A stretch of 15,547 nt of DNA from Bacillota bacterium (GTDB taxonomy: Bacteria > Bacillota > UBA994): contig QLUS01000027.1 of assembly GCA_018725535.1 (NCBI GenBank), positions 1 to 15,547 of the forward strand, in the 5' to 3' direction. Positions 1-6,047 of the stretch are shown here, one piece after another; the first letter of the stretch is position 1, and the number at the start of each line of letters is the position of its first letter. A model generated the notes under the pieces. The model was not told where the DNA came from. It did not search any database and saw only the letters and a program-made list of their open reading frames with translations. The position numbers and the translations under genes are program-made.

Positions 1-61
1 AAGAATTCTTAGACAAATACGAAGCGTCCCCAGACATTCACCGCCTCGTCGACATTACCTT

Positions 62-89
62 GGAACGACGGGGACGGAACGACGGGGAC
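62..89. repeat. 14-bp tandem duplication at REP edge
   Basis: GGAACGACGGGGAC occurs twice without a gap (62-75 and 76-89). The second copy runs into the first REP-like element, sharing its GGGGAC start. This looks like slippage or repeated insertion at the boundary of the element. Confidence 0.8.
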
Positions 90-118
90 GGTTCTTTTTG
101 TACCACCAACATGTCCCC
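84..118 (+). repeat. REP-like palindromic element, copy 1
   Basis: A 35-nt unit starting GGGGACGGTTCTTTTTGT and ending ATGTCCCC. The ends GGGGAC/GTCCCC can pair as a 6-bp stem around a 23-nt interior. An equally long copy lies in reverse orientation at 438-472, with the same start, the same ATGTCCCC end and a similar interior. Short units of this look are widespread in Bacillota genomes and are plausibly moved by REP-associated tyrosine (Y1) transposases. That link is inference, because no transposase gene is present in the window. Confidence 0.7.
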
Positions 119-189
119 TTTGCTTCTTGTCTCCTTGGCGTGCCTTGTTCTTCAACAACTATTTGTAGACCTTAGAACCCACAAGACCC

Positions 190-336
190 ATGCGGCACAA
201 GGACTTAGCAGCTCAAAACCCGACACAAACTGCAAAAGTTAGCGGGAAAGAAGACTCGACAGGGACCAGTGACCTACTTGCGCTAAACGAACTGCGCGAG
301 GCAACAGTAGGAGGACCACTTGGCGAAGTGCAATGA
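190..336 (+). CDS. Possible 48-codon gene fragment, unrecognised
   Basis: ATG at 190 to TGA at 334-336. The translation begins MRHKDLAAQNPTQTAKVSG and ends ALNELREATVGGPLGEVQ. The composition is hydrophilic and protein-like (helix-prone LLALNELREA), unlike the low-complexity readings in the other frames. There is no clear Shine-Dalgarno sequence, a stop codon lies shortly upstream in frame, and no family is recognisable. It lies entirely between the two inverted REP-like elements, so it may be a remnant of a gene interrupted or carried by them. It could equally be a chance frame. Confidence 0.2.
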   Translation: MRHKDLAAQNPTQTAKVSGKEDSTGTSDLLALNELREATVGGPLGEVQ

Positions 337-432
337 GAATGATGACGAGGCAGTAGGGACAGGTGTGCATAAGAGCAGGAAGAAAAACGGATAACGGTGC
401 ACAAAGCGAGCCGCTGCGAAGCGGTGTGCGAA

Positions 433-477
433 GCGTTGGGGACATATCCGCGGAACAAAAAGAACCGTCCCCAACGC
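433..477 (-). repeat. REP-like palindromic element, copy 2 (inverted)
   Basis: The 35-nt core at 438-472 is the reverse orientation of the element at 84-118: read on the minus strand it starts GGGGACGGTTCTTTTTGT and ends ATGTCCCC. The flanks extend the pairing to perfect 11-bp arms, GCGTTGGGGAC (433-443) and GTCCCCAACGC (467-477). This copy is therefore the better-preserved hairpin of the pair. It lies about 40 bp beyond the stop codon of the FMN-binding gene. Confidence 0.7.
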
Positions 478-489
478 CCAACGCCACTC

Positions 490-504
490 GGCTGCGCCGC
501 AGCC
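490..504. other. GC-rich palindrome downstream of FMN-binding gene
   Basis: GGCTGCGCCGCAGCC is a perfect 7-bp inverted repeat around one base, 12 bp past the stop of the minus-strand FMN-binding gene. No T-tract follows on the minus strand, so it is not a convincing intrinsic terminator. It may help protect the 3' end or slow polymerase. Confidence 0.4.
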
Positions 505-516
505 AATGTGCCTCTA

Positions 517-957
517 TCAGGTGGGGCAGGCGGGGGCGTGTTTTAGGGCCTGTTCGATGGCCTTAAGAATGCCTGTGCTGGAGGTAGTGGCGCCGCTCAC
601 CACGTCAACGCTGACATTGCCGCGCGCTATCACTCTTGCTACGATTTCCTCGGCGGCCATGCGGGCCTGGCGGGTGTTGCGGTTGCGCAGGATTTCCACA
701 CCCGAGATGCGACGGTTGTAGACCTCGACCTCAACCTTGTATGTAGTCAAGCCGAGCCTGTATTCACCGATATAGTGTCCCGCATGGATAGAAGAAAAGT
801 CGATGGGCTCAATCGTCACCGCTAGGGCAGCGGTAGCTTCATGCCGCAGTTGAAACATATAGAAGGCTGCGGCAAGACCTATAAGCACCACCAATGCCCC
901 CACGGCATAGATGATGTGCTTGCTCGTGATTGTCTTAGAATTAGCCAAATCGTTCAC
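517..957 (-). CDS. Membrane-anchored FMN-binding domain protein
   Basis: A 146-residue protein. One hydrophobic segment at about residues 15-36 (HIIYAVGALVVLIGLAAAFY) acts as an N-terminal anchor, followed by an extracytoplasmic FMN-binding domain (PF04205 type) at about 60-140. The domain carries the motif DVVSGATTSS at about 118-127. In this family the threonine of SGAT is the site where ApbE/Ftp attaches FMN covalently by a phosphoester, so this is probably a flavinylated electron carrier on the outer face of the membrane. The GTG start at 957 overlaps the best ribosome site, GAGGTG. A TTG at codon 4 (948-946) sits 6 nt behind GAGGTG and may be the real start. The gene lies 68 bp downstream of yedF on the same strand and may be cotranscribed with it. 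The electron donor and acceptor are not evident here. Confidence 0.88.
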   Translation of the reverse strand: MNDLANSKTITSKHIIYAVGALVVLIGLAAAFYMFQLRHEATAALAVTIEPIDFSSIHAGHYIGEYRLGLTTYKVEVEVYNRRISGVEILRNRNTRQARMAAEEIVARVIARGNVSVDVVSGATTSSTGILKAIEQALKHAPACPT

Positions 958-1025
958 CTCACTCTCTATGGTGGCTCTAAGTCTTATAGTTCGTTAGTTT
1001 CGTTAATAATCCTGCCGCTACTACA

Positions 1026-1628
1026 CTATAGAGTAATTACTTTTGCGGCACTCCGCATGAGTTCAACGATTGAGTACATATTTGTGATTTCACCGATAAC
1101 CAGCTTGTCCTTCAGCTGGTAAAAGTCAAGACAGGCGCCGCAAGTAGTGATACTCCAGCCACTGCTTTGGAGTTTCTGTAGGCTTGTCACCACAGGGGAA
1201 TCTTCGCACGTGAGGTGCACTCCACCATGGAGAAAGACTATGTGGTTAGACCTCTCTCCCGTTTCTGCTAAGGCGTAGAGAAAAGTCTTCATTAAGGCCC
1301 GCCCAAGCTCTGCGTTTCCTCGCCCAAACTCGTCTGCTGTGACTAGGTAGAGGGTCGGTCCGGACGAGTGAGGCGAAAACTCTACAGGTGCAGCCGCGAC
1401 ATGCTTTCTATCCGAGCTCGCATCGCTAAGCGTAATAAAGAAGGCCATGCCTTCTTGACGGACTTCGGCATGGAAGCCTTGGCTGCGAGCAAACTTAAGC
1501 ACATTGCTCTTTGAGACTTCGTTATCTACTATGGATACAATTGGCTCGCCGCTATTCTCATCCAATGCTCGCTTGGTGTTGATCACCGGTTCGGGGCAAT
1601 TTAACCCGCGGTTATCTACAATACGCAT
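1026..1628 (-). CDS. yedF: YedF-type sulfurtransferase-like selenium metabolism protein
   Basis: A 200-residue, two-domain protein. Residues 1-70 form a TusA/SirA-like domain with the hallmark CPEP at 11-14 (NRGLNCPEPVINTKRAL), where Cys11 would carry the persulfide or selenide. Residues about 90-200 form a DsrE-like domain with GGVHLTCEDS (Cys141), CGACLDF (Cys163, Cys166) and VGEITNMY. This TusA+DsrE arrangement matches the family annotated as 'sulfurtransferase-like selenium metabolism protein YedF', found in selenium-using bacteria. The exact reaction is not established; delivery of sulfur or selenium is inferred from TusA. The ATG is preceded by a strong GAGGAGGAG site. No selD or selenocysteine machinery lies in the window. 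The gene starts about 20 bp after the qmcA terminator. Confidence 0.88.
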   Translation of the reverse strand: MRIVDNRGLNCPEPVINTKRALDENSGEPIVSIVDNEVSKSNVLKFARSQGFHAEVRQEGMAFFITLSDASSDRKHVAAAPVEFSPHSSGPTLYLVTADEFGRGNAELGRALMKTFLYALAETGERSNHIVFLHGGVHLTCEDSPVVTSLQKLQSSGWSITTCGACLDFYQLKDKLVIGEITNMYSIVELMRSAAKVITL

Positions 1629-1645
1629 TTCTTCTCCTCCTCACT

Positions 1646-1672
1646 TAAAAACCGGGGCGTTCGGCCCCGGTT
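1646..1672 (-). terminator. Rho-independent terminator of nfeD-qmcA
   Basis: Read on the minus strand, AACCGGGGC and GCCCCGGTT (arms 1664-1672 and 1650-1658) form a perfect 9-bp GC-rich stem with a 5-nt loop, running into a T-run (complement of A1647-1651). It lies 36 bp past the qmcA stop and only about 20 bp before the yedF start. Confidence 0.85.
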
Positions 1673-1674
1673 AG

Positions 1675-1680
1675 ATTATA
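1675..1680 (-). promoter_or_regulatory. Candidate -10 box for yedF
   Basis: On the minus strand the sequence reads TATAAT exactly, three bases before the qmcA terminator stem. The region 17 bp further upstream has only a poor -35 match (about TAGCTA). If used, transcription would start inside the terminator's first arm, so the new transcript could not form the full terminator. This would explain how yedF, which sits immediately after a strong terminator, is expressed. Confidence 0.4.
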
Positions 1681-1708
1681 ATAGTTTATGGCAGCACTAG
1701 CTAGTCCC

Positions 1709-2620
1709 TTATTTCTTCACGACCTCTGCTAGCGCCGCCAAACTTCCCGCTAGGCCAGCCAAGTCATTAGGAATGATGATTTTCGTCGCTTGCCCCTGTG
1801 CTACTTCCCTGAGGGCGTCAAAGCCTTGGATGGTGAGCAAAGCGGCGTCGGGCTGCACGTCCTTAACCATCATTAGGCCGCGAGCTCTCGCCTCGTTAAC
1901 CTTTATAATAGCCTCGGCTTCTCCCTCGGCCTCAAGAATGCGCTGCTGTCTGGTCGCTTCCGCTGCCAGTATGGCACGTGTCTTATCGGCTTCGGCTCCC
2001 AGAATAGTGGCCTCTTTGCGCCCCTCAGCCGTCAGGATGTTAGAGGCACGCTCGCCTTCCGCCGCGAGAATTTGCGCCCGCTTGTCACGCTCAGCCCGCA
2101 TTTGCTTTTCCATGGCGTCTTTAATGTCTCTAGGCGGCTCAATCGACTTTAGTTCTACGCGATTAACTTTGACGCCCCACTTGTCTGTGGCTTCGTCGAG
2201 AATCAGGCGCAGCTGCGCATTGATGCGCTCACGCGAAGTGAGCGTTTCGTCTAAGGCCAGGTCGCCAATCACGTTACGAATGGTCGTCTGCGTAAGCGTT
2301 TCAATGGCTATGCGCAGCCTAGCGATCTCATACGTCGCCCTGACCGGGTCAGTTACCTGGTAGTAGATTACAGTGTCAATTTGCAGGGTGACGTTATCTT
2401 TGGTGATGACCGGCTGTGGCGGGTAATCCATCACTTGCTCGCGCAGGTCAATCAGCGGCAGCACCCGGTCAATAAAAGGCACTACAAACTGCAGGCCATT
2501 AGGCAACAAGCGGTGGTAGCTACCGAGGCGCTCTACCACACCCACGGTTGACTGACGGATAACCCGAAAAGAAGCGAACGCGACGATGAGGATAAACGGT
2601 AATAGTACCCAGAGTATCAC
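1709..2620 (-). CDS. qmcA: SPFH/Band 7 membrane protein (stomatin/QmcA-like)
   Basis: A 303-residue stomatin-family protein. An N-terminal hydrophobic anchor (residues about 1-18) is followed by the SPFH/band-7 domain (about 20-175) with typical stretches RLGSYHRLLPNGLQFVVPF and DVTITKDNV-like VITKDNVTLQIDTVIYYQV. A long Ala/Glu-rich coiled coil (about 175-250, repeated AEGE/AEA units) follows, then a hydrophobic Gly/Leu/Ala tail. Such proteins oligomerise into ring-like membrane scaffolds and associate with NfeD partners. The start is GTG: it sits 6 nt behind AAGGAGGG, and its GTGA overlaps the TGA stop of nfeD by 4 nt, which implies translational coupling. The length is normal for the family. 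The cellular role in this organism is not predictable beyond membrane organisation or quality control. Confidence 0.92.
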   Translation of the reverse strand: MILWVLLPFILIVAFASFRVIRQSTVGVVERLGSYHRLLPNGLQFVVPFIDRVLPLIDLREQVMDYPPQPVITKDNVTLQIDTVIYYQVTDPVRATYEIARLRIAIETLTQTTIRNVIGDLALDETLTSRERINAQLRLILDEATDKWGVKVNRVELKSIEPPRDIKDAMEKQMRAERDKRAQILAAEGERASNILTAEGRKEATILGAEADKTRAILAAEATRQQRILEAEGEAEAIIKVNEARARGLMMVKDVQPDAALLTIQGFDALREVAQGQATKIIIPNDLAGLAGSLAALAEVVKK

Positions 2621-3114
2621 TTGAGTCCCTCCTTGTTTTGTTCTGTGTTAAGTGTAAGCGCGCGCACCAGTAGCCTGACACCAGTGACGTCGACTACTTC
2701 CACCTTCTCACCTGCAGGGATGTCTCGACCAGTCTCCGCGAGGGCTGACCATTCCTCTCCTAGGACCTTAACCACACCCAGGCCAGTCTCAGCGGAGATG
2801 AGTTGTGTCACAATCGCCGTCTTGCCGACCATGGCGCTGTAGTTTGTCTTTACTTCTTTAGCTTTGCCCCTTATTTTGCCCGCTAGGCTCCGGGCACAGG
2901 CTAGGAGTACTACTGCCGTAAAGATGAACGACAGGAGCTGCACCGTAAGTGAAAACCCAAGGTATGCCGCAAATGCCGCCACTAAGGCCCCCACTCCAAA
3001 CCACATGATCACAAACCCCGGCGTAATCATTTCAAATCCCATCAGCGTTAGCCCAAGAATGACCCAGGTTAGCCATACGTCCAACTTCAGCGCCCCCTGA
3101 AAAGTAAACGCCAT
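2617..3114 (-). CDS. nfeD: NfeD family membrane protein (short form)
   Basis: A 165-residue protein of the short, protease-less NfeD type. It has three hydrophobic segments (about 13-30, 33-52 and 54-75) with the family-like FEMITPGFVIMWFGVGAL, a basic linker, and a C-terminal OB-fold (about 95-152; VGKTAIV, GLGVVKVLGEEWSA, GEKVEVVDVTGVRLLV). NfeD proteins pair with SPFH proteins, and here qmcA follows with a 4-nt overlap. The ATG at 3114 has no Shine-Dalgarno sequence. A TTG at codon 11 (3084-3082, KLDVWLTW) lies 8 nt behind AGGGGG and gives the more usual short N-terminus, so the true start may be there. Confidence 0.9.
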   Translation of the reverse strand: MAFTFQGALKLDVWLTWVILGLTLMGFEMITPGFVIMWFGVGALVAAFAAYLGFSLTVQLLSFIFTAVVLLACARSLAGKIRGKAKEVKTNYSAMVGKTAIVTQLISAETGLGVVKVLGEEWSALAETGRDIPAGEKVEVVDVTGVRLLVRALTLNTEQNKEGLK

Positions 3115-3129
3115 AATCTACTACGTGCA

Positions 3130-3141
3130 TTCGCGCGCGAA
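3130..3141. promoter_or_regulatory. Perfect palindrome upstream of nfeD
   Basis: TTCGCGCGCGAA, 12 bp, is perfectly self-complementary and lies 16 bp upstream of the nfeD ATG. It could be a dimer-binding operator or a small hairpin in the nfeD leader. No regulator family is identifiable from it. Confidence 0.4.
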
Positions 3142-3171
3142 GTTTCCAGCCGTTTCGATTTTACTGTCGTA

Positions 3172-3185
3172 ATTTCCCGGGAAAT
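3172..3185. promoter_or_regulatory. Perfect 14-bp palindrome, possible operator
   Basis: ATTTCCCGGGAAAT is a perfect palindrome in the divergent intergenic region between nfeD (minus) and spo0F (plus). On the minus strand it overlaps a weak -35/-10 candidate (TATTTC, 17 bp, TAAAAT) for nfeD, consistent with an operator. The binding protein is unknown. Confidence 0.4.
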
Positions 3186-3311
3186 AGGGTTTGGGCAGGC
3201 AAGAAACATGTCACAAGACGGCACTTTCGTTAACTAACCGTCGAACAAACACGCACTGTGGAGAAACCAACCACAACAGCTAGTAGTGTAAGAAAATTGT
3301 ACCACAAAATA

Positions 3312-3339
3312 TTGACATTGCCATGTTCTATGGTAGAAT
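3312..3339 (+). promoter_or_regulatory. Sigma-A-type promoter of spo0F-pcrA-ligA
   Basis: TTGACA (3312-3317), a 16-bp spacer, then TAGAAT (3334-3339). The -35 is perfect and the -10 matches five of six bases. Transcription would begin near 3346, about 28 bases before the spo0F TTG. A weak Spo0A-box-like CGTCGAA (3239-3245, one mismatch to TGTCGAA) lies about 70 bp upstream. Confidence 0.75.
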
Positions 3340-3373
3340 TTTGTGTAAGGGGAGTGCAGGGAGTGACCAGCCT

Positions 3374-3766
3374 TTGGCAAGAAAGCGAGTGCTGCTCATC
3401 GATGACCAAGCCGGCATCCGCGCGTTGTTCCGCGAAATCTTTGGCGTTTTCGGCTGTGACGTGGTCGAAGCAGGCAATGGCGATGAAGGCGTGAAAGTAG
3501 CGTCTGAATGTGCGCCCGACATTATCTTTTTGGACATGAAAATGCCTGGGCTGTCAGGCATTGAGACTCTGCGTATCTTGCGGCGTGACAAGGAAGTAGG
3601 CGTGCCGGTGGTGTTAGTCACTGCCTACCAAGAAGCAGATATGATCAGCGAGGCCGAGCGCCTCGGCGTGGCAGCGCGGCTTGTCAAGCCGTTTGATGTA
3701 GCAGAGCTGTGCGGACTGATGCGAGCGCTTACGAACCCATTCCCGCTACAGGTTGCTGGGATGTAA
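3374..3766 (+). CDS. spo0F: Spo0F-like stand-alone receiver of the sporulation phosphorelay
   Basis: A single CheY-like receiver domain with no output domain. With the TTG start at 3374 the protein has 130 residues, and the conserved positions fall almost exactly on Spo0F numbering: Asp10, Asp11, Gln12, phosphoacceptor Asp54, Thr83 and Lys105. Spo0F-like stretches include DDQAGIR, LDMKMPGLSGIE, TAYQEADMI and KPFD. In the family, sensor kinases phosphorylate Asp54 and the phosphate then passes via a phosphotransferase to Spo0A. The TTG is chosen because AGGGAG lies 10 nt upstream and because the earlier in-frame ATG (3323) falls inside the promoter. pcrA follows 51 bp later with no terminator between. 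A generic CheY-like regulator is the alternative, but the motif agreement favours Spo0F. Confidence 0.82.
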   Translation: MARKRVLLIDDQAGIRALFREIFGVFGCDVVEAGNGDEGVKVASECAPDIIFLDMKMPGLSGIETLRILRRDKEVGVPVVLVTAYQEADMISEAERLGVAARLVKPFDVAELCGLMRALTNPFPLQVAGM

Positions 3767-3817
3767 ACTACTCTGGTAAGATGTATATGGCGACGGACAC
3801 CCGAGGAGTTGACAGCC

Positions 3818-6019
3818 GTGCAGTCGAAGTTAGAGCAATCCCTTAACCCCATGCAAAGGCAAGCGGTAGAACACGGTCACGGCCCCCTGCTGATTCTAGC
3901 CGGAGCTGGCAGCGGCAAAACGCGGGTCCTCACGCATCGCATTGCCCACCTCGTAAACCAAGTCGGCGTAAGTCCAGCGCGTATTCTCGCTATAACCTTT
4001 ACCAACAAGGCGGCAAACGAGATGCGCGAGCGTCTGTTTCGCCTGTTACCGGAGGCGAGAGACCTCTGGATCTCTACGTTTCATGCCGCAGCTTTGCGTA
4101 TCCTGAAGCAACATGGTGACTCCATAGGGCTTAACCGGAACTTTGTAGTCTACGATACACAGGACCAACTTGCCCTGATTAAGACCTGTCTCAAGCAGCA
4201 AAACATTGACGCCGAGCGATATCCCCCGCAGTCCATGTTGGCGCGCATCAGCAGCGCCAAGAACAACTTGCAGGACGCCGAGGACTTCGCAGGTAGAAGT
4301 CGCGATTACTACTCGGACAAGGTGTCTGAAGCCTATCTCCTGTATGAAAAGCTTTTGCGCCAGCACAATGCGCTTGACTTTGATGACCTGCTTTTGCTCG
4401 CGACAAAGCTCCTGACAGAGAGCCAAAATGTGCGCGAGCACTATCAGACGCGTTTTCAGCACATACTGGTGGACGAGTATCAGGATACTAATTTTGCGCA
4501 GTACACGCTCACTAATCTGCTGGCCGCTCGCCACCGCAACTTAAGCGTAGTGGGGGATGACGATCAAAGCATCTACAGGTGGCGCGGCGCAAACTTGCGC
4601 AACATCCTAGACTTTGAGCGCGATTATCCCGAGGCAGCCGTCTTTAAGCTCGAGCAAAACTACCGTAGCACGCAGTGTATCCTTAATGCCGCCAACGGTG
4701 TCATCTCCCACAACGTCACCCGCAAGGAGAAGCGGCTGTGGACTGCCAATCAGGCCGGGGAACCTGTAATGCTGTTTACGGCGTTGACGGAGCAGGAAGA
4801 AGCCCTCTTTGTGTCCCACACTATTGCCGAAGAGCTTGCCGCGCGCGGCCGCTACGAGTTTGCAGACTGTGTCGTGCTCTATCGCACGCACGCGCAGTCA
4901 CGCACATTCGAAGAGGTCTTTATGCGCATGGACATTCCTTACCGCATTGTTGGCGGGCTAAGGTTCTATGAGCGCAAGGAAGTCAAAGACTTGCTGGCCT
5001 ACCTGCGGCTAATTGCCAATGCTAGGGATGACGTAAGTTTCAGGCGGGTCGTTAACGTCCCCGCACGCGGCATTGGCGAAATGTCGCTCGCAAGGCTGGA
5101 GACGCAAGCGAGCAATAAGGGGTGTTCCTTGTTTGAGGTCGCAGCGCTGAGTGACGCGGCGTCTTTGGGATTAAAGCAAGGGACGCTTATTAAGCTTACT
5201 GCCTTCACGCGGCAGATTACCGCCTTGGCGCGGCAGGCTGAGTTTGTCGAGCTGCATGAGTTAGTTACACAAGTGCTGGAGCAAACGGGTCTTATGCAGC
5301 AATATTTAGCGGACACGTCACCCGAAGCCCTTTCCCGCCAGGAAAACTTAGCGGAAGTTGTGTCAGTCGCCCAAGACTTCGCAGAGAAGAATCCGGACAG
5401 CACACTGCTCGATTTTCTCAACTCCGTTAGTCTCGTGACGGCGGGAGACGATGAGAGCGAGTCGCAGGGCGGAGCCGTTACCTTGATGAGCCTGCACTCC
5501 GCTAAAGGGCTAGAATTCCCGGTAGTCTTCCTCGTAGGGCTTGAGGAAGGGGTATTCCCCCATAGCCGCATCTTGCACGGCGAGGCAGCAGAGCTAGAGG
5601 AGGAGCGGCGCCTCTGCTATGTAGGCATCACCCGCGCCAAGGAGCGCTTGTTTCTTACCTATGCCAAGCAACGCCTTCTGTATGGCAAAACCAATTATAG
5701 CCTGCCGTCGCGCTTTGTAGCAGAAATCCCTGCGTCATGTTTAGTACACCGCGGGAGTCTACGCGAGCGAGTTATGGCCGAGCCGCAGTTAGGGAGGCGC
5801 CAAGCGCAGGCGCAAATGGTGCCAAAGGTAAGGTCGGCAGATGCGGCGGCGCTCACCCCGGCAGATAAAGTTAGTCATCCTAAGTTTGGCGTTGGCACTG
5901 TCGTTAACGTAATTACTAAGGGGGAGGATACACTGGTGACGGTCGCCTTCGCGCCTCCTCACGGCATGAAGACATTGTCGCTGCAATACGCCCCGCTGGT
6001 TCCGGTTAACGGTCATTGA
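3818..6019 (+). CDS. pcrA: ATP-dependent DNA helicase PcrA/UvrD
   Basis: An SF1A 3'-5' DNA helicase for repair, replication restart and rolling-circle replication. Counted from the TTG at 3809, the motifs are: Q-motif region LNPMQRQAV (12-20), Walker A GAGSGKT (32-38), Ia ITFTNKAANEMR, II VDEYQDTN (221-228), III GDDDQSIYRWRGA (249-261), IV QNYRST (283-288), V LMSLHSAKGLEFPVVFLVG (about 565-585) and VI YVGITRAKERL (about 612-622). The C-terminus (about 683-730, KVSHPKFGVGTVVN) is the Tudor-like domain that contacts RNA polymerase in PcrA. The length of about 733 is normal. GTG at 3818 is preferred because GAGGAG (3803-3808) directly abuts the upstream TTG but lies 9 nt from the GTG. ligA follows after 28 bp, the common pcrA-ligA order of Bacillota. 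Confidence 0.95.
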   Translation: MQSKLEQSLNPMQRQAVEHGHGPLLILAGAGSGKTRVLTHRIAHLVNQVGVSPARILAITFTNKAANEMRERLFRLLPEARDLWISTFHAAALRILKQHGDSIGLNRNFVVYDTQDQLALIKTCLKQQNIDAERYPPQSMLARISSAKNNLQDAEDFAGRSRDYYSDKVSEAYLLYEKLLRQHNALDFDDLLLLATKLLTESQNVREHYQTRFQHILVDEYQDTNFAQYTLTNLLAARHRNLSVVGDDDQSIYRWRGANLRNILDFERDYPEAAVFKLEQNYRSTQCILNAANGVISHNVTRKEKRLWTANQAGEPVMLFTALTEQEEALFVSHTIAEELAARGRYEFADCVVLYRTHAQSRTFEEVFMRMDIPYRIVGGLRFYERKEVKDLLAYLRLIANARDDVSFRRVVNVPARGIGEMSLARLETQASNKGCSLFEVAALSDAASLGLKQGTLIKLTAFTRQITALARQAEFVELHELVTQVLEQTGLMQQYLADTSPEALSRQENLAEVVSVAQDFAEKNPDSTLLDFLNSVSLVTAGDDESESQGGAVTLMSLHSAKGLEFPVVFLVGLEEGVFPHSRILHGEAAELEEERRLCYVGITRAKERLFLTYAKQRLLYGKTNYSLPSRFVAEIPASCLVHRGSLRERVMAEPQLGRRQAQAQMVPKVRSADAAALTPADKVSHPKFGVGTVVNVITKGEDTLVTVAFAPPHGMKTLSLQYAPLVPVNGH

Positions 6020-6047
6020 TCCTAGCCTGCATGAGAGGTGAGTTCAA

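Larger units (their letters stand above)
1..516. other. Gene-poor repeat region
   Basis: No reading frame here has the length, ribosome site and codon pattern of an intact gene. What can be seen is two inverted 35-nt REP-like elements (84-118 and 438-472), a 14-bp tandem repeat (62-89), a perfect 15-base palindrome (490-504) and short frames of uncertain status. The stretch 11-30 (GACAAATACGAAGCGTCCCC from base 12) resembles the complement of the REP-like start at about 14 of 20 positions and may be a decayed third copy. The region lies downstream of the minus-strand FMN-binding gene, so it is probably an intergenic island that has collected repeats. Confidence 0.6.

Noticed and set aside
3..242. 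Open frame from the left edge (EFLDKYEASPDIHRLVDITL...) as the end of a gene
   Set aside because: The opening residues look protein-like, but the frame runs through the tandem repeat and the REP-like element into low-quality sequence. The opposite strand reads equally plausibly, and the first 30 bases resemble a decayed REP copy. A truncated gene cannot be excluded.
213..506. Minus-strand 97-codon frame
   Set aside because: Ser/Arg/His-rich, low-complexity translation spanning a REP-like element, with no ribosome site or recognisable domain.
988..1004. Direct repeat AGTTCGTT / AGTTTCGTT between yedF and the FMN-binding gene as an operator
   Set aside because: Short, imperfect and A/T-rich, with no clear promoter beside it; not enough to call.
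1773..2363. Plus-strand 196-codon frame opposite qmcA
   Set aside because: Ser/Arg/Ala-rich antisense shadow of a well-conserved SPFH gene; it has no motif.
3239..3245. Spo0A box upstream of spo0F
   Set aside because: CGTCGAA matches the TGTCGAA core at six of seven positions only, and a single imperfect 7-mer is expected by chance. It is mentioned as weak support and not called as a site.
4046..5571. Minus-strand frames of 94 to 190 codons opposite pcrA
   Set aside because: Antisense shadows of an unambiguous helicase gene with intact motifs.
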